From assembly GCA_002694885.1 (NCBI GenBank), contig NZNM01000156.1:1-58457 (forward strand): a DNA stretch of 58,457 bases. The letters run 5' to 3'. The stretch comes from Opitutaceae bacterium. GTDB lineage: Bacteria; Verrucomicrobiota; Verrucomicrobiia; Opitutales; Opitutaceae. The position numbers were made by a program, and so were the translations under genes. Shown here piece after piece: positions 7,961 through 16,295 of the stretch (positions are counted from its first letter, which is position 1; every line of letters begins with the position of its first letter). The notes below the pieces were generated by a model. The model did no database searches. It had not been told where the DNA came from and saw only the letters and a list, made by a program, of their open reading frames with translations.

Positions 7961-8210
7961 ATTGCGTATTGGCGTAAACTTAAGTTGCCGTCGAACGTAG
8001 AAGCGGGTCTATCCCGCGATAATCTTATGTGATCGCGGCATAAAGCCGCTCCTACAACCAGCAACGAAACAAGATTTCTTCTATCGTGCGGATAGATCGA
8101 TGTGCATGGATAGTGGCGGGATCGAGCTCCACCCTTCTTTGTCCTACAAGAGGTGGGCCGCGACACGCTTCCTCGGTGAAGCTCGAAGCGAAAACGGATC
8201 CCGTCATGCT
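7961..8210. repeat. Dispersed intergenic repeat, copy 1 (TATTGGC element, palindrome and GAGCTCCACC tail)
   Basis: Three parts follow each other. TATTGGCGTAAACTTAA lies at 7967-7983. Next comes a palindrome in which GTAGAAGCGGG...CCCGCGAT (7998-8020) pairs with ATCGCGGC...GCCGCTCCTAC (about 8031-8055). The tail contains GCGGGATCGAGCTCCACC at 8116-8133 and CCTCGGTGAAGC further on. The same head and tail recur at 52694-52830, and the head recurs at 56886. The tail ends just before the stop codon of the DUF1295 gene. Apparent short ORFs here are translations of the repeat. Confidence 0.6.
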
Positions 8211-8215
8211 CTTAG

Positions 8216-9085
8216 TCACCATAGTTTGGGGACAAGAACCGCTGTGTTTTTCTTGTAAGATTCGTAGTCGCTTTGCCCACCCCATTTTTCATCCGCCTTT
8301 TTTTCCAATAGGGGGATTCCACTGATACGTATTAGCAGCAATGCAACAAAGAAGGGCGAACTCAACATAGCCCATTGCCAACCTTGAAGAACAGGTATCG
8401 CTACGATTGATACGCCTACCCAAAGAATGATTTCGCCCAGATAATTGGGATGGCGGGAGATCGACCACAATCCGTATTGAATAAACCTATCTCGATTCCC
8501 CGGATCCTTCTTGAAGGCCGATTTTTGATAGTCCGCGATTGCCTCTAGCAGAAAACCGCTCAGCCATATTAGCGCTCCAAACAGGGCCAGCGCTCCGATC
8601 GGCTCTCGTTTGGCCGAAGTAATTCCCGCCAATGCGGCTGCCAAGGTAAAGGTGACCCACAATCCTTGCAAAGTCCAGGCTCCAATGAATTGGACAAACG
8701 AGTTCTTTAGCTTGTCGAACCGCTGATCGCTCCCCGCTTTATGAATACGGATAAACAGAAAGCTCCCCAGGCGCCCCGCCCAAATGCAAACCATGGCAGC
8801 CAGCAAATAGGAACGCAGGTCCGCCTCGGGAACTACGGCCAAAGACAGAAGGGTGACCGATAAGTACGTAATGCTCCCTACCAGATCGAAAAACTTTTCC
8901 GTTCGCTTCAGCATCGCTGGTACAAACGCTATCCATTGGATCAAGAAAGCAATGACCACCCCAATAGTGAACACGGGGATTCCAGCAAAAGACGCTCCCC
9001 CATAGCTCCCTGCCCAAGCGAAGGCCACTCCCAGCAAAAGCACTAGCCCAATGCCCGCAATGGTCTTGCTGTTTTCACTACTCAT
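8216..9085 (-). CDS. DUF1295 / steroid 5-alpha-reductase-like membrane protein
   Basis: 289 residues with about seven hydrophobic segments. The C-terminal signature YGLWSISRHPNYLGEI matches the conserved SRHPNYxGE motif of DUF1295 and of steroid 5-alpha reductase / isoprenylcysteine methyltransferase-like membrane enzymes. That motif binds a cofactor at the membrane surface. The substrate in bacteria is unknown. The ATG at 9083-9085 is chosen; a GTG three codons earlier is also in frame. The gene is monocistronic, divergent from the GPH transporter at 9254, and its 3' end touches a dispersed repeat. Confidence 0.75.
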   Translation of the reverse strand: MSSENSKTIAGIGLVLLLGVAFAWAGSYGGASFAGIPVFTIGVVIAFLIQWIAFVPAMLKRTEKFFDLVGSITYLSVTLLSLAVVPEADLRSYLLAAMVCIWAGRLGSFLFIRIHKAGSDQRFDKLKNSFVQFIGAWTLQGLWVTFTLAAALAGITSAKREPIGALALFGALIWLSGFLLEAIADYQKSAFKKDPGNRDRFIQYGLWSISRHPNYLGEIILWVGVSIVAIPVLQGWQWAMLSSPFFVALLLIRISGIPLLEKKADEKWGGQSDYESYKKNTAVLVPKLW

Positions 9086-9253
9086 GCTACCCACTACTCA
9101 ACGTACCGTACGGGCCAACGACGACTCTGCGAGACATTTGAACAATTATTGACCGGATCAAAACCGCCTCTCTAGGGCAGTGTGCTAGTATTCTCTTCGT
9201 TAAACCTGGTTAGCGCAGGCTAAATTTCCAATCGCAGAGCCCAACCACTTTAC

Positions 9254-10624
9254 ATGCAAAACGAGGACACGATAAGATGGCCCACAAAAGCCGGTTACGG
9301 GACGGCATCCATCGGACTTGGGGCGGTCGAATTGATGCTCCAAGTCTATCTGCTCGAACTCTACATTCTTGCCGGCTTGAAACCCTCCCTAGCCGGACTC
9401 GCCATCGCCGTAGCCGTTTTTTGGGACGCCATAAGCGATCCTCTAATGGGGATCATCTCAGACAAAACTTCCTCGGACTCCCTGCTCGGTCGTCGTGTAC
9501 CCTACTTGCTCATGGGAGCAGTCCTTCTTGGTGTTGGCTTCAGTTTCCTATTTTCTCCTGAAACGGGCGCCAGCCAAACCGTCCTATTCAACCAATTGCT
9601 AATATGGTATCTGGTCGTCAATACTGCCATGACCCTGTACAGCGTGCCCTACCTGGCCTTGATCAACGATGTATCAGCCGGGGAAAAGGAGCGAGCTTCT
9701 TTCTTCGGATGGCGAATCGTCCTAGGCTCTATCGGGCTACTCGTTGGCATAGGGCTGCCCGCCCACTTTTCGCCAGGTAATCCCCAGCCAAGCATTGAAG
9801 AGCTCCTGTCTTCCCGAGCTACCACCGGGATAGCCTTAGGAATAATCGCTGGAGTAGGTTGTATTTTTTCCGCCATTACAATTTTGAAATTCCTTCGAGG
9901 GCACACCGATCGACGAAAGAGCATTCCATCTGCTCCCTACAATACCGGAGCCATTTTCAAGCAAGCCCTGGGATCACCGCTTTTTCGATACTTGGCTTTC
10001 GGGTTCGTAGCAATCGCTATCGGTCGCTCGTTCAACTCTAGCTTGGCCCTTCCCTATTATCGATCGACACTGAAATTCACTGAGGAACAATTCGGGCTAA
10101 CCATACTGATGCTAACTATATTCATAATAGCCTCCGCGCCCATCTGGGTGCGTCTCGCAAATCGCTTCGCCAAGACGACTTTATTTCTTTCCACCGTAGC
10201 TGCTCTGGCCATTATCTCTTCTATCGCCTATCCATCGATCCCGCCCAAAGCGATTTCATGGGTCATTCTTGTCGCCAGCATCGGTGGGATACTCGTATCC
10301 AGCATTGTCCTGCTCGACTCCCTATTTTCCGATTTCGTCGAATCGGAAAAGGAAAGCCAATCACGAGACGTATCCGGCGCCTACTACGGCATCTGGCGCA
10401 TGCTTTCGAAAGTGGCCCGAGCTTTAGGGATAGCCTGCTCCGGGTTATTGCTTTCCGCTATCGGCTACGAAGAAGGGTCCCTCTCCCAAGACTATTCAAC
10501 TGAGAGAGCCATTGCTTGGGCATTCGGTCCCGGCGTAGCTATCTTTCTCGCGGCGGGAGCTTTTCTCATATCCCGAACGCGACAAAATCGGAACTCTGAG
10601 AGCCAGCATGTATCCAATGCCTAG
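9254..10624 (+). CDS. GPH-family (MelB-like, MFS_2) sugar/cation symporter
   Basis: 456 residues with about twelve membrane segments. The N-terminal GYGTASIGLGAVELML and the cytoplasmic loop DAISDPLMGIISDKT (with D-x-x-x-D-P and the following GRRVPYLLMG) are signatures of the glycoside-pentoside-hexuronide:cation symporter family. These import sugars, glycosides or uronides with Na+ or H+. The specific sugar cannot be read from sequence. A lipocalin lipoprotein gene starts 22 nt downstream in the same direction, so the two may be co-transcribed. The uronate-dehydrogenase-like gene at 57 kb is too far away to be linked. Confidence 0.85.
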   Translation: MQNEDTIRWPTKAGYGTASIGLGAVELMLQVYLLELYILAGLKPSLAGLAIAVAVFWDAISDPLMGIISDKTSSDSLLGRRVPYLLMGAVLLGVGFSFLFSPETGASQTVLFNQLLIWYLVVNTAMTLYSVPYLALINDVSAGEKERASFFGWRIVLGSIGLLVGIGLPAHFSPGNPQPSIEELLSSRATTGIALGIIAGVGCIFSAITILKFLRGHTDRRKSIPSAPYNTGAIFKQALGSPLFRYLAFGFVAIAIGRSFNSSLALPYYRSTLKFTEEQFGLTILMLTIFIIASAPIWVRLANRFAKTTLFLSTVAALAIISSIAYPSIPPKAISWVILVASIGGILVSSIVLLDSLFSDFVESEKESQSRDVSGAYYGIWRMLSKVARALGIACSGLLLSAIGYEEGSLSQDYSTERAIAWAFGPGVAIFLAAGAFLISRTRQNRNSESQHVSNA

Positions 10625-10646
10625 AACCAATTGAAAACCCAGCGCT

Positions 10647-11177
10647 ATGAAAATCCAAGTATTCAGTCTTTTCATCCTGGCTCTGCTAGCCGTTGCCGGC
10701 TGTTCCAAGGAACGGGAGCCCAATCAGAAACTGGCCGACAAAGTGGATCTGGATCGCTTCATGGGGACTTGGTACGTGCATGGATACACCCCCACTGCCA
10801 TAGACAAGAATGCCTGGAATCCGACGGAAACCTACGAGATGCGCGATGATGGCAAGATTCAGACCATATACCAATTCAGCAAAGGCTCTGCCCACGGAAA
10901 AGTGAAAACATACAAACCGGTTGGCACTATCAAAAATACGGAAACGAATGCCGAGTGGCGGATGCGATTTTTTGGTGTCATTAACGCCGCTTACTACGTC
11001 GTCTTTGTCAGCGATGACTACCAGGAGTGCATCATTGGGCATCCAAATAAAAAATACGCCTGGATCATGACACGTTCCAAATCAATCGACGACCGTTCCT
11101 ACGAGAATCTCTTGAAGGAATTGAAAGACCGAGACTACTATCTAGATCGATTCCAAAGAGCGCCACACGAATGGTGA
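10647..11177 (+). CDS. blc: Blc-type bacterial lipocalin, lipoprotein
   Basis: 176 residues. A lipoprotein signal ends in LLAVAGCSKE. The lipocalin fold markers are FMGTWYVHGY (the GxW motif of strand A), a mid-strand YYVVFVSDDYQECIIGHP, YAWIMTRSKSI near the end, and a final helix YENLLKELKDRDY. Blc proteins sit in the outer membrane and bind lipids such as lysophospholipids. Bacterial Blc is usually about 175-180 residues, which fits. Its likely co-transcription with a sugar symporter is only positional. Two hairpins follow the gene. Confidence 0.85.
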   Translation: MKIQVFSLFILALLAVAGCSKEREPNQKLADKVDLDRFMGTWYVHGYTPTAIDKNAWNPTETYEMRDDGKIQTIYQFSKGSAHGKVKTYKPVGTIKNTETNAEWRMRFFGVINAAYYVVFVSDDYQECIIGHPNKKYAWIMTRSKSIDDRSYENLLKELKDRDYYLDRFQRAPHEW

Positions 11178-11255
11178 GGTGGTAGCAATCGGGCGATCTC
11201 ACGCCTTCGTCCCGCCGTGACGGCGGCGCAAACCGAGCACCCTTTCAAAAAGTAG

Positions 11256-11310
11256 CACAGGCATCCTGCCTGTGTAAGAAGTACGAGGCAACAGGCTGGA
11301 AGCCTATGCC
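11256..11310. repeat. Two adjacent palindromes between convergent genes (possible bidirectional terminator)
   Basis: CACAGGCATCCTGCCTGTG at 11256-11274 is a perfect 8-bp hairpin with a 3-nt loop. GGCAACAGGCTGGAAGCCTATGCC at 11287-11310 forms a second hairpin. They lie between the converging lipocalin and sulfatase genes. The type resembles extragenic palindromes common in Verrucomicrobiota and could stop transcription from both sides. There is no clear T-run. Confidence 0.5.
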
Positions 11311-11324
11311 ACCATTCAGAGCCT

Positions 11325-12752
11325 TTAGAAATCCTTTAACCGCCCTTCGTACTCGGGGCGTTTTTTCCAATCCTTGAAATACGGCTCATACTCCGGCATT
11401 TCAGTCCAGAACACGCGCCTTGGATCGGAATCGGTGAGCCGCTCTTCGCGATAATCTTTACCTTCACCGCTGGCTACAGCGCCCTCATTCCACTTCTCGA
11501 ACTCCCGCTGCATGCGCTTGGCGATTTTGGTTTGATCGTCGAACAAGTTTTCCGATTCATCGGGGTCCGCTTTGAGGTCATATAAAGCGTATTCCCTTTT
11601 CGCCACGTCCTCGACAATAAGCTTTAAGTGGTTGTCCAGCCATGCGCCCTTTCCTTGAAACCGAAATGGAATCGGCTTTGAACGCTTCCCAAACCTTCCC
11701 GCTTCGATCCCTTGCCGCAAGCTGATACCATCCGCCGGTTGCAGCTGAGCTTCTTGCGGTAAGCCGACAATGTCCGCAATGGTGGGAAACATATCCATTA
11801 CGCAGGCTGGCATTTCCGTTCGGACACCACGTGTGATGACATCGGGCCATTCAATAATACCGGGAACACGCAAGCCACCTTCATAAACGGTTCCTTTTAA
11901 ACCTCGGAGACCTCCAACCGATGGTGGATTGACCTTTAGACCACCGTTATCGCTGCAATACCAGAACAGCGTATTCCCCGCGATACCTAGCTCCCTGAGG
12001 CCCTTCCGCAGAGCGCCAACACTGCGGTCTAGAGCAACCAGTTCACCGTAGTGGTGCTGGTCCGACTCTTTCAGGTCAGCGAATGGCTTGCGGTCCGCGT
12101 CGCTGGCCACCATGGGCGAATGCGGCGACCCATACCATATCGTCGTGAAAAAAGGACGATCGTACTTGGCTTGCTGAGCCATGAATTTCAAGGCTTCGTC
12201 GACGATGACCTCCGACGAATCGCCTCGGAACTCCTCGAAGTCTCCGTTGCGGCTCAACACCGGATTCATATCGAAAAAATTCGTCACAGAAAGCCATTGG
12301 TCGTAACCGTATCGACCTGGATGATACTTATCTGCACCCAAGATTGGCACTCCTGGTCCCCTCACCCCATTCAAGTGCCACTTGCCGAAATGCCCAGTCG
12401 CATACCCGGCCTCTTGTAACGCTCGAGGCAAAGTTCTCTCCTGAAGCCGCAGCGCGTTTCCATGCTGATAAACACCCGTTCTATCGTTGCTCCTGCCTGT
12501 CAGTACCGCCGCTCGCGTTGGCGAGCATACAGGAGCCCCTGCGTAGAAACGATCGAACCGCAGGCCATTGGCGGCCATAGCATCCAAGTTAGGGGTTTTC
12601 AGCACGGGATGGCCGTAGTAGCCAACTTGGCCCCATCCTTGGTCGTCCGCCATAACCAGGATGACGTTGGGCCTAGTATCCCCGGAAGCGATACAAAGTG
12701 AAACGAGATAAACAACAAGCGAGAGAGGGAAAATGGGACGCGAATTTAGCAT
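11325..12752 (-). CDS. Secreted type I sulfatase (arylsulfatase family)
   Basis: 475 residues from the ATG at 12750-12752, which begins a signal peptide (MLNSRPIFPLSLVVYLVS). VILVMADDQGWG supplies the calcium-binding DD near the N-terminus. The sulfatase signature C76-S-P-T-R80 (CSPTRAAVLTGR) carries the cysteine oxidised to formylglycine. Further markers are GKWHLNG and WYCSDNGG. It hydrolyses sulfate esters, probably of sulfated polysaccharides outside the cytoplasm. A formylglycine-generating enzyme is encoded at 28576-29550. An in-frame GTG 18 codons upstream would spoil the signal peptide. The exact carbohydrate target (S1 subfamily) needs phylogeny. Confidence 0.9.
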   Translation of the reverse strand: MLNSRPIFPLSLVVYLVSLCIASGDTRPNVILVMADDQGWGQVGYYGHPVLKTPNLDAMAANGLRFDRFYAGAPVCSPTRAAVLTGRSNDRTGVYQHGNALRLQERTLPRALQEAGYATGHFGKWHLNGVRGPGVPILGADKYHPGRYGYDQWLSVTNFFDMNPVLSRNGDFEEFRGDSSEVIVDEALKFMAQQAKYDRPFFTTIWYGSPHSPMVASDADRKPFADLKESDQHHYGELVALDRSVGALRKGLRELGIAGNTLFWYCSDNGGLKVNPPSVGGLRGLKGTVYEGGLRVPGIIEWPDVITRGVRTEMPACVMDMFPTIADIVGLPQEAQLQPADGISLRQGIEAGRFGKRSKPIPFRFQGKGAWLDNHLKLIVEDVAKREYALYDLKADPDESENLFDDQTKIAKRMQREFEKWNEGAVASGEGKDYREERLTDSDPRRVFWTEMPEYEPYFKDWKKRPEYEGRLKDF

Positions 12753-13079
12753 GACTCGGGAGTGAAACAGAAAAATCCGATTTGTCCAACAGATGTGAAC
12801 GCTCACTCAAAAAGTATATTATAAATTCTTTGTAGGAGCGGCCCACGCTCTGCGGAGCCGCGATTCCTCACACTCTCTTTTCGCCAATCTTTCTATCGAG
12901 CAAGTTCCTCAACTTGAGCTCGCCCTTTTTGATTCTTATTAAAGGGTGGAACTCGACTTCCCGGCGAGTTTATGCCAGCAAATTCTAGTTAAGCTGACGC
13001 ACATGTTCTATCGCGAGATTAACCCGCTCCTACATTTGGATAGACCAAGTGAAATCCTTTTACTCAACTTTCGTTTAGC
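12753..13079. repeat. Intergenic gap with GTAGGAGCGG palindrome halves and an inverted TATTGGC copy
   Basis: TGTAGGAGCGG...AGCCGCGATTC at 12831-12866 and TATCGCGAGATTAACCCGCTCCTACA at 13009-13034 are two arms of the palindromic repeat family. TTAAGCTGACGCACA at 12989-13003 is a reverse-oriented, degenerate copy of the TATTGGCGTCAACTTAA head. No coding sequence is seen between the sulfatase and the MDP-1 gene. Confidence 0.5.
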
Positions 13080-13577
13080 CTATTCCGGCAAGGCTATGGC
13101 CATTCGAACCAAACCTTTCTCGAAGACTTCCCAGTGGAACCCGTCGGCAACGTGGATTGAATGGACCCCCAAAGCCCCCACTTCGTCGATATTTCGCATT
13201 TCGTCATCGAAAAAGAGCATTTCCGAATAGGACGCCTGACTCGCAGCAGCGAGTTCCCGGAAATGGGCCACCTTCGAGGATGGATATATTTCGCTCCAGC
13301 GGAAACGGTTGGCCAGGCCATGCAGAGAAAGCAGCTCCCTCGCCCAACCTGGCTGATTCGTCCTCGATGCGGCCGCTATCGGGATCCCTAACTCATCGAT
13401 AAAATCGAAAGCCTTGAAAATATCCGTGTAAATGACGACTTCATCCCCATTGGAATCGAAAACCCGATCTCCTGTCTGATGAAACGGCGGCGAAAGGCAA
13501 TCACACCAAACGCCGCCTGCATCCCACACCGTAAAATCGAGATCAAAGACAACAAGCTTAAGCTGGCCGCTTTTCAT
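13080..13577 (-). CDS. Magnesium-dependent phosphatase-1 (MDP-1), HAD superfamily
   Basis: 165 residues from the ATG at 13575-13577. HAD motif I is F-D12-L-D14-F-T-V-W, the MDP-1 form with Trp after the Thr. Motif II/III candidates are AAASRTNQP (Ser/Thr) and SSKVAHF (Lys), and motif IV is FFDDEMRNI. MDP-1 enzymes dephosphorylate protein tyrosine or fructosamine-6-phosphate-type substrates in eukaryotes; the bacterial role is open. A TTG start 14 codons upstream is also in frame, but the domain begins right after the ATG. It is divergent from leuA. Confidence 0.8.
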   Translation of the reverse strand: MKSGQLKLVVFDLDFTVWDAGGVWCDCLSPPFHQTGDRVFDSNGDEVVIYTDIFKAFDFIDELGIPIAAASRTNQPGWARELLSLHGLANRFRWSEIYPSSKVAHFRELAAASQASYSEMLFFDDEMRNIDEVGALGVHSIHVADGFHWEVFEKGLVRMAIALPE

Positions 13578-13644
13578 GGCTTCAGCTAATCGTCTAATCG
13601 CATTTCCTTGGCCAGCCAAAACAATCCTCTAAGGCTTAAGCGAC

Positions 13645-13890
13645 TTGACACATTGGCCGATATGCCTAGTGATAGAGCACAGTAAATGATACATCACGTC
13701 TTCAGCCTTCTACGACTTACGAAGCTAGACACCCTCCTACTTGGATAAGGACGGAGTGTCGGGACGCATTTACTAATCTCGCCTTTATATAATTTATTGG
13801 TGGCGGGAACCCACCCTTCAACGAAGCACGGCCTTTTGTATTGCGTCGCCACCCTACCCATCCATTCGTAATTTTAATCACGATACCGCC
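13645..13890 (+). promoter_or_regulatory. leuA upstream region: perfect -35 box and two hairpins
   Basis: TTGACA at 13645-13650 is a perfect -35, but the best -10 after it (TAGTGA, 16-nt spacing) is poor. The following leader has two possible stems: GACACccTCC...GGAGTGTC near 13729-13762, and GGTGGCG (13799-13805) with CGCCACC (13849-13855). I see no leucine-rich leader peptide and no T-box. Confidence 0.3.
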
Positions 13891-15567
13891 ATGCAAAAAC
13901 CGCCAATAAGCAAGTACAAGCCGTACCCTGTCGTCAATTTGCCCGACAGGCAATGGCCCGATAGTGTTATCGATAAAGCCCCCATGTGGTGCAGCGTCGA
14001 TCTTCGCGACGGCAACCAAGCGCTAGCGATTCCCATGAATGTCGACGAGAAAGTCGAAATGTTCAAATCGCTCGTCGACATCGGATTCAAGGAGATCGAA
14101 GTAGGATTTCCGTCCGCGTCCGACACGGAATTCGCATTTCTGAGGAAACTGGTATCTGACAATCTGATACCGGATGATGTCGACATACAAGTCCTGGTAC
14201 AGTGCCGCGAACACCTGATTCGCCGAACCTTCGAGTCCTTGGAGGGAGTAAAAAACGCCATTGTCCATATATACAACTCAACCAATCCCCTGCAGCGACG
14301 CGTCGTCTTCGGAATGGATCGGGAGGAGATTCGTCAGATCGCCGTAGACGCGGCGAAGCTGGTCAAGGAATTGGCAGCAGGCGTTCCAGACACCAACATT
14401 CGCCTCGAATATTCCCCGGAAAGCTTCAGCGATACGGAATTGGAATTTTCTCTGGAATGCTGCGAGGCCGTATCCGACGTATGGGAACCTAAACCCGACA
14501 ATAGGATCATCCTGAATCTTCCCGCGACCGTGGAGCTGTTCACTCCCAATGTGCACGCCGATCAGATCGAGTGGTTTTGCCGCAATCTTTCTCGACGCGA
14601 CAGCTCCATAATCAGCTTGCATACCCACAATGATCGCGGAACGGGAATAGCAGCTACCGAACTGGGACTCATGGCTGGCGCGGACCGCGTCGAAGGCACG
14701 CTTTTCGGCAATGGAGAACGTACCGGGAACCTGGATATCGTAACGGTTGCCTTGAACATGTATACACAAGGCGTACATCCCAACTTAGACTTCTCGAATT
14801 TGAACCATATACGGGAAATGTACGAGCGCGTAACGCGAATGGATGTTCATGCCAGGACGCCTTATTCCGGCGATCTCGTGTTTACCGCGTTTTCAGGATC
14901 GCACCAAGATGCCATCAAAAAGGGATTCGCTCAGAAGGACGACGATTCGACTGCTCTATGGCAAGTACCCTACCTGCCCATCGACCCTGCCGATATGGGA
15001 AGAAGCTATCGCGCAATCATTCGTATCAATTCCCAATCCGGCAAAGGGGGCGTTGCCTACGTCATGGAAAAGGAGTACGGCTACCAACTGCCGAAAGAGA
15101 TGCACAAGGAACTTGGCAAGGCCGTTAACCGGCTCGCGGACGAGACCGGGGAAGAGATTACGCCGGAAGGCGTCTTCCAGTGCTTCAATACCGAATACAT
15201 CGAGCTTTCTCAGCCCATAGATCTAATCGAGTTTCGAAGCGAACGCTTGGATGATGAAACCGTAGAGGTTTGGGCCGTTGTCGTCTACGACGGAACCAAA
15301 AAAAACCTGCGGGGAGTCGGCAATGGACCTATAGCCGCTTTCTTCAACAGCCTAGAGGAAGTCGCTATTTCCGATTTCGAACTTCTCTCCTACAGCGAGC
15401 ATTCGCTAGGCCGAGGAGCGGATTCCAAAGCAGTTTCCTACATTCAGCTGAAGAATAAGTCGAGCGGGGCCCGATGCTACGGAGCAGGAATCGACACCAA
15501 CATCGCCCTGGCATCCATTCGAGGCGTAGTCAGCGCCTTGAACAGGCTGATGGGGAACCGTTTTTAG
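13891..15567 (+). CDS. leuA: 2-isopropylmalate synthase (long, type 2 LeuA)
   Basis: 558 residues. It condenses acetyl-CoA with 2-oxoisovalerate, the first committed step of leucine synthesis. The N-terminus KYKPYPVVNLPDRQWP and APMWCSVDLRDGNQA are typical of the long actinobacterial-type LeuA. The TIM barrel carries EVGFPSASDTEF, SLHTHNDRGTG (metal-binding HxHND) and GNGERTGN. The C-terminal third (from about residue 430) is the leucine-sensing regulatory domain, ending in the conserved GIDTNIALASIRGVVSALNR, so feedback inhibition is expected. Start is ATG at 13891. Other leucine genes are not adjacent. Confidence 0.95.
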   Translation: MQKPPISKYKPYPVVNLPDRQWPDSVIDKAPMWCSVDLRDGNQALAIPMNVDEKVEMFKSLVDIGFKEIEVGFPSASDTEFAFLRKLVSDNLIPDDVDIQVLVQCREHLIRRTFESLEGVKNAIVHIYNSTNPLQRRVVFGMDREEIRQIAVDAAKLVKELAAGVPDTNIRLEYSPESFSDTELEFSLECCEAVSDVWEPKPDNRIILNLPATVELFTPNVHADQIEWFCRNLSRRDSSIISLHTHNDRGTGIAATELGLMAGADRVEGTLFGNGERTGNLDIVTVALNMYTQGVHPNLDFSNLNHIREMYERVTRMDVHARTPYSGDLVFTAFSGSHQDAIKKGFAQKDDDSTALWQVPYLPIDPADMGRSYRAIIRINSQSGKGGVAYVMEKEYGYQLPKEMHKELGKAVNRLADETGEEITPEGVFQCFNTEYIELSQPIDLIEFRSERLDDETVEVWAVVVYDGTKKNLRGVGNGPIAAFFNSLEEVAISDFELLSYSEHSLGRGADSKAVSYIQLKNKSSGARCYGAGIDTNIALASIRGVVSALNRLMGNRF

Positions 15568-15619
15568 GAGTCGCAGAATTTAAATCGGACCAATGCGTCA
15601 GATCGATTTATCGTTGTGC

Positions 15620-15692
15620 GTAGGAGCGGGTTTATCCCGCGATATCTTGTTGTTCAATCCCAGAGAAATCGCGGCGTAAAGCCGCTCCTACA
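15620..15692. repeat. GTAGGAGCGG palindromic repeat
   Basis: GTAGGAGCGGGTTTATCCCGCGAT at the left pairs imperfectly with AATCGCGGCGTAAAGCCGCTCCTACA at the right, around a short AT-rich loop. It matches the palindrome at 7998-8055 and the halves at 12831-13034. It lies just after leuA and may end its transcript. Confidence 0.6.
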
Positions 15693-15717
15693 AAACACAA
15701 ATAATGCTAAAATCATC

Positions 15718-15748
15718 TGCGGTTGCTTGGGGACAAGCAGCCCTACCC
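15718..15748. repeat. GGGGACAA palindromic repeat
   Basis: GCTTGGGGACAAGC sits inside TGCGGTTGCTTGGGGACAAG-CAGCCCTACC. A nearly identical unit (GCGGCTGTTTGGGGACAAAC-AGCCCTACC) occurs at 32805-32837, and a shorter relative (GACTGAGGACAGTCAGCCC) at about 22090-22107. It is intergenic on the 3' side of leuA. Confidence 0.5.
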
Positions 15749-15785
15749 CGCATCAATTCTCCATACTTAAAGCCGATCCACGTAA

Positions 15786-16295
15786 CTACTTGGATCGATG
15801 CCCGCCGCCGCCTACATAGCCAACTTCTCGTAGCCCTCTACCGAATACGCGATAAGCTCTTCCAAACCCTAGGACGAGCCTACCTTCGCTTGGAGTCAGT
15901 CGAATTAAATCAAAATCAGTCATTCCTTTAAGCGAAGAAACGGTTTCCCCCAAGCGTTTCTCCATAAGCGCCATGGTTTCTCCCCAATCCTCGGAGCCGC
16001 GATCTACAACCTCGGCCCGGCAGTCAACTGTCAGACGCTTTCTAGCGAAGAGATTTTCCGCATCGGATTCATCCTCGATAGTCATAACGCTCGCTACTCC
16101 AGAACGCTTAATCTGCGATGTATGTTTAGCCAATGAACTGATATAGACGTGGAATCGCCTATCGTCGTCGACCCAAACCGGAGCATAACTGGAAAGCGGC
16201 TGGCTCTTCGAATCGACGGAAGCTAGAATCGCGGATCGAACTCGTTCCAGCAAAATCCCCATCTCCTTCTTGGCTGTATCGAATTCTTCACTCAT
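15786..16295 (-). CDS. HugZ/HutZ-like pyridoxamine-5'-phosphate-oxidase-fold protein
   Basis: 169 residues of the split-barrel flavin/heme-binding fold. The N-terminal half has PLSSYAPVWVDDDRRFHVYI and LAKHTSQIKRSGVASVMTI, and the C-terminal LVLGFGRAYRVFG matches the conserved GGFGRAY segment of heme-utilisation proteins HugZ/HutZ. Those proteins bind heme and may degrade it for iron. The ATG at 16293-16295 overlaps the stop of the upstream methyltransferase gene (ATGAGTGA), so translation is coupled. It is the last gene of an SDR-methyltransferase-HugZ operon. A general stress-type FMN-binding role is the alternative. Confidence 0.7.
   Translation of the reverse strand: MSEEFDTAKKEMGILLERVRSAILASVDSKSQPLSSYAPVWVDDDRRFHVYISSLAKHTSQIKRSGVASVMTIEDESDAENLFARKRLTVDCRAEVVDRGSEDWGETMALMEKRLGETVSSLKGMTDFDLIRLTPSEGRLVLGFGRAYRVFGRGLREVGYVGGGGHRSK

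Noticed and set aside
7792-8325. Several open frames in the gap after the beta-lactamase-family gene (for example minus strand 7792-8166)
   Set aside because: They are translations of the palindromic and dispersed repeats (VVGAALCRDHI, RPASTFDGNLSLRQYAIA) and have no start context or domain.
13651-13890. Leucine leader peptide or T-box before leuA
   Set aside because: No run of Leu codons behind a start codon and no T-box consensus could be found; only generic hairpins.
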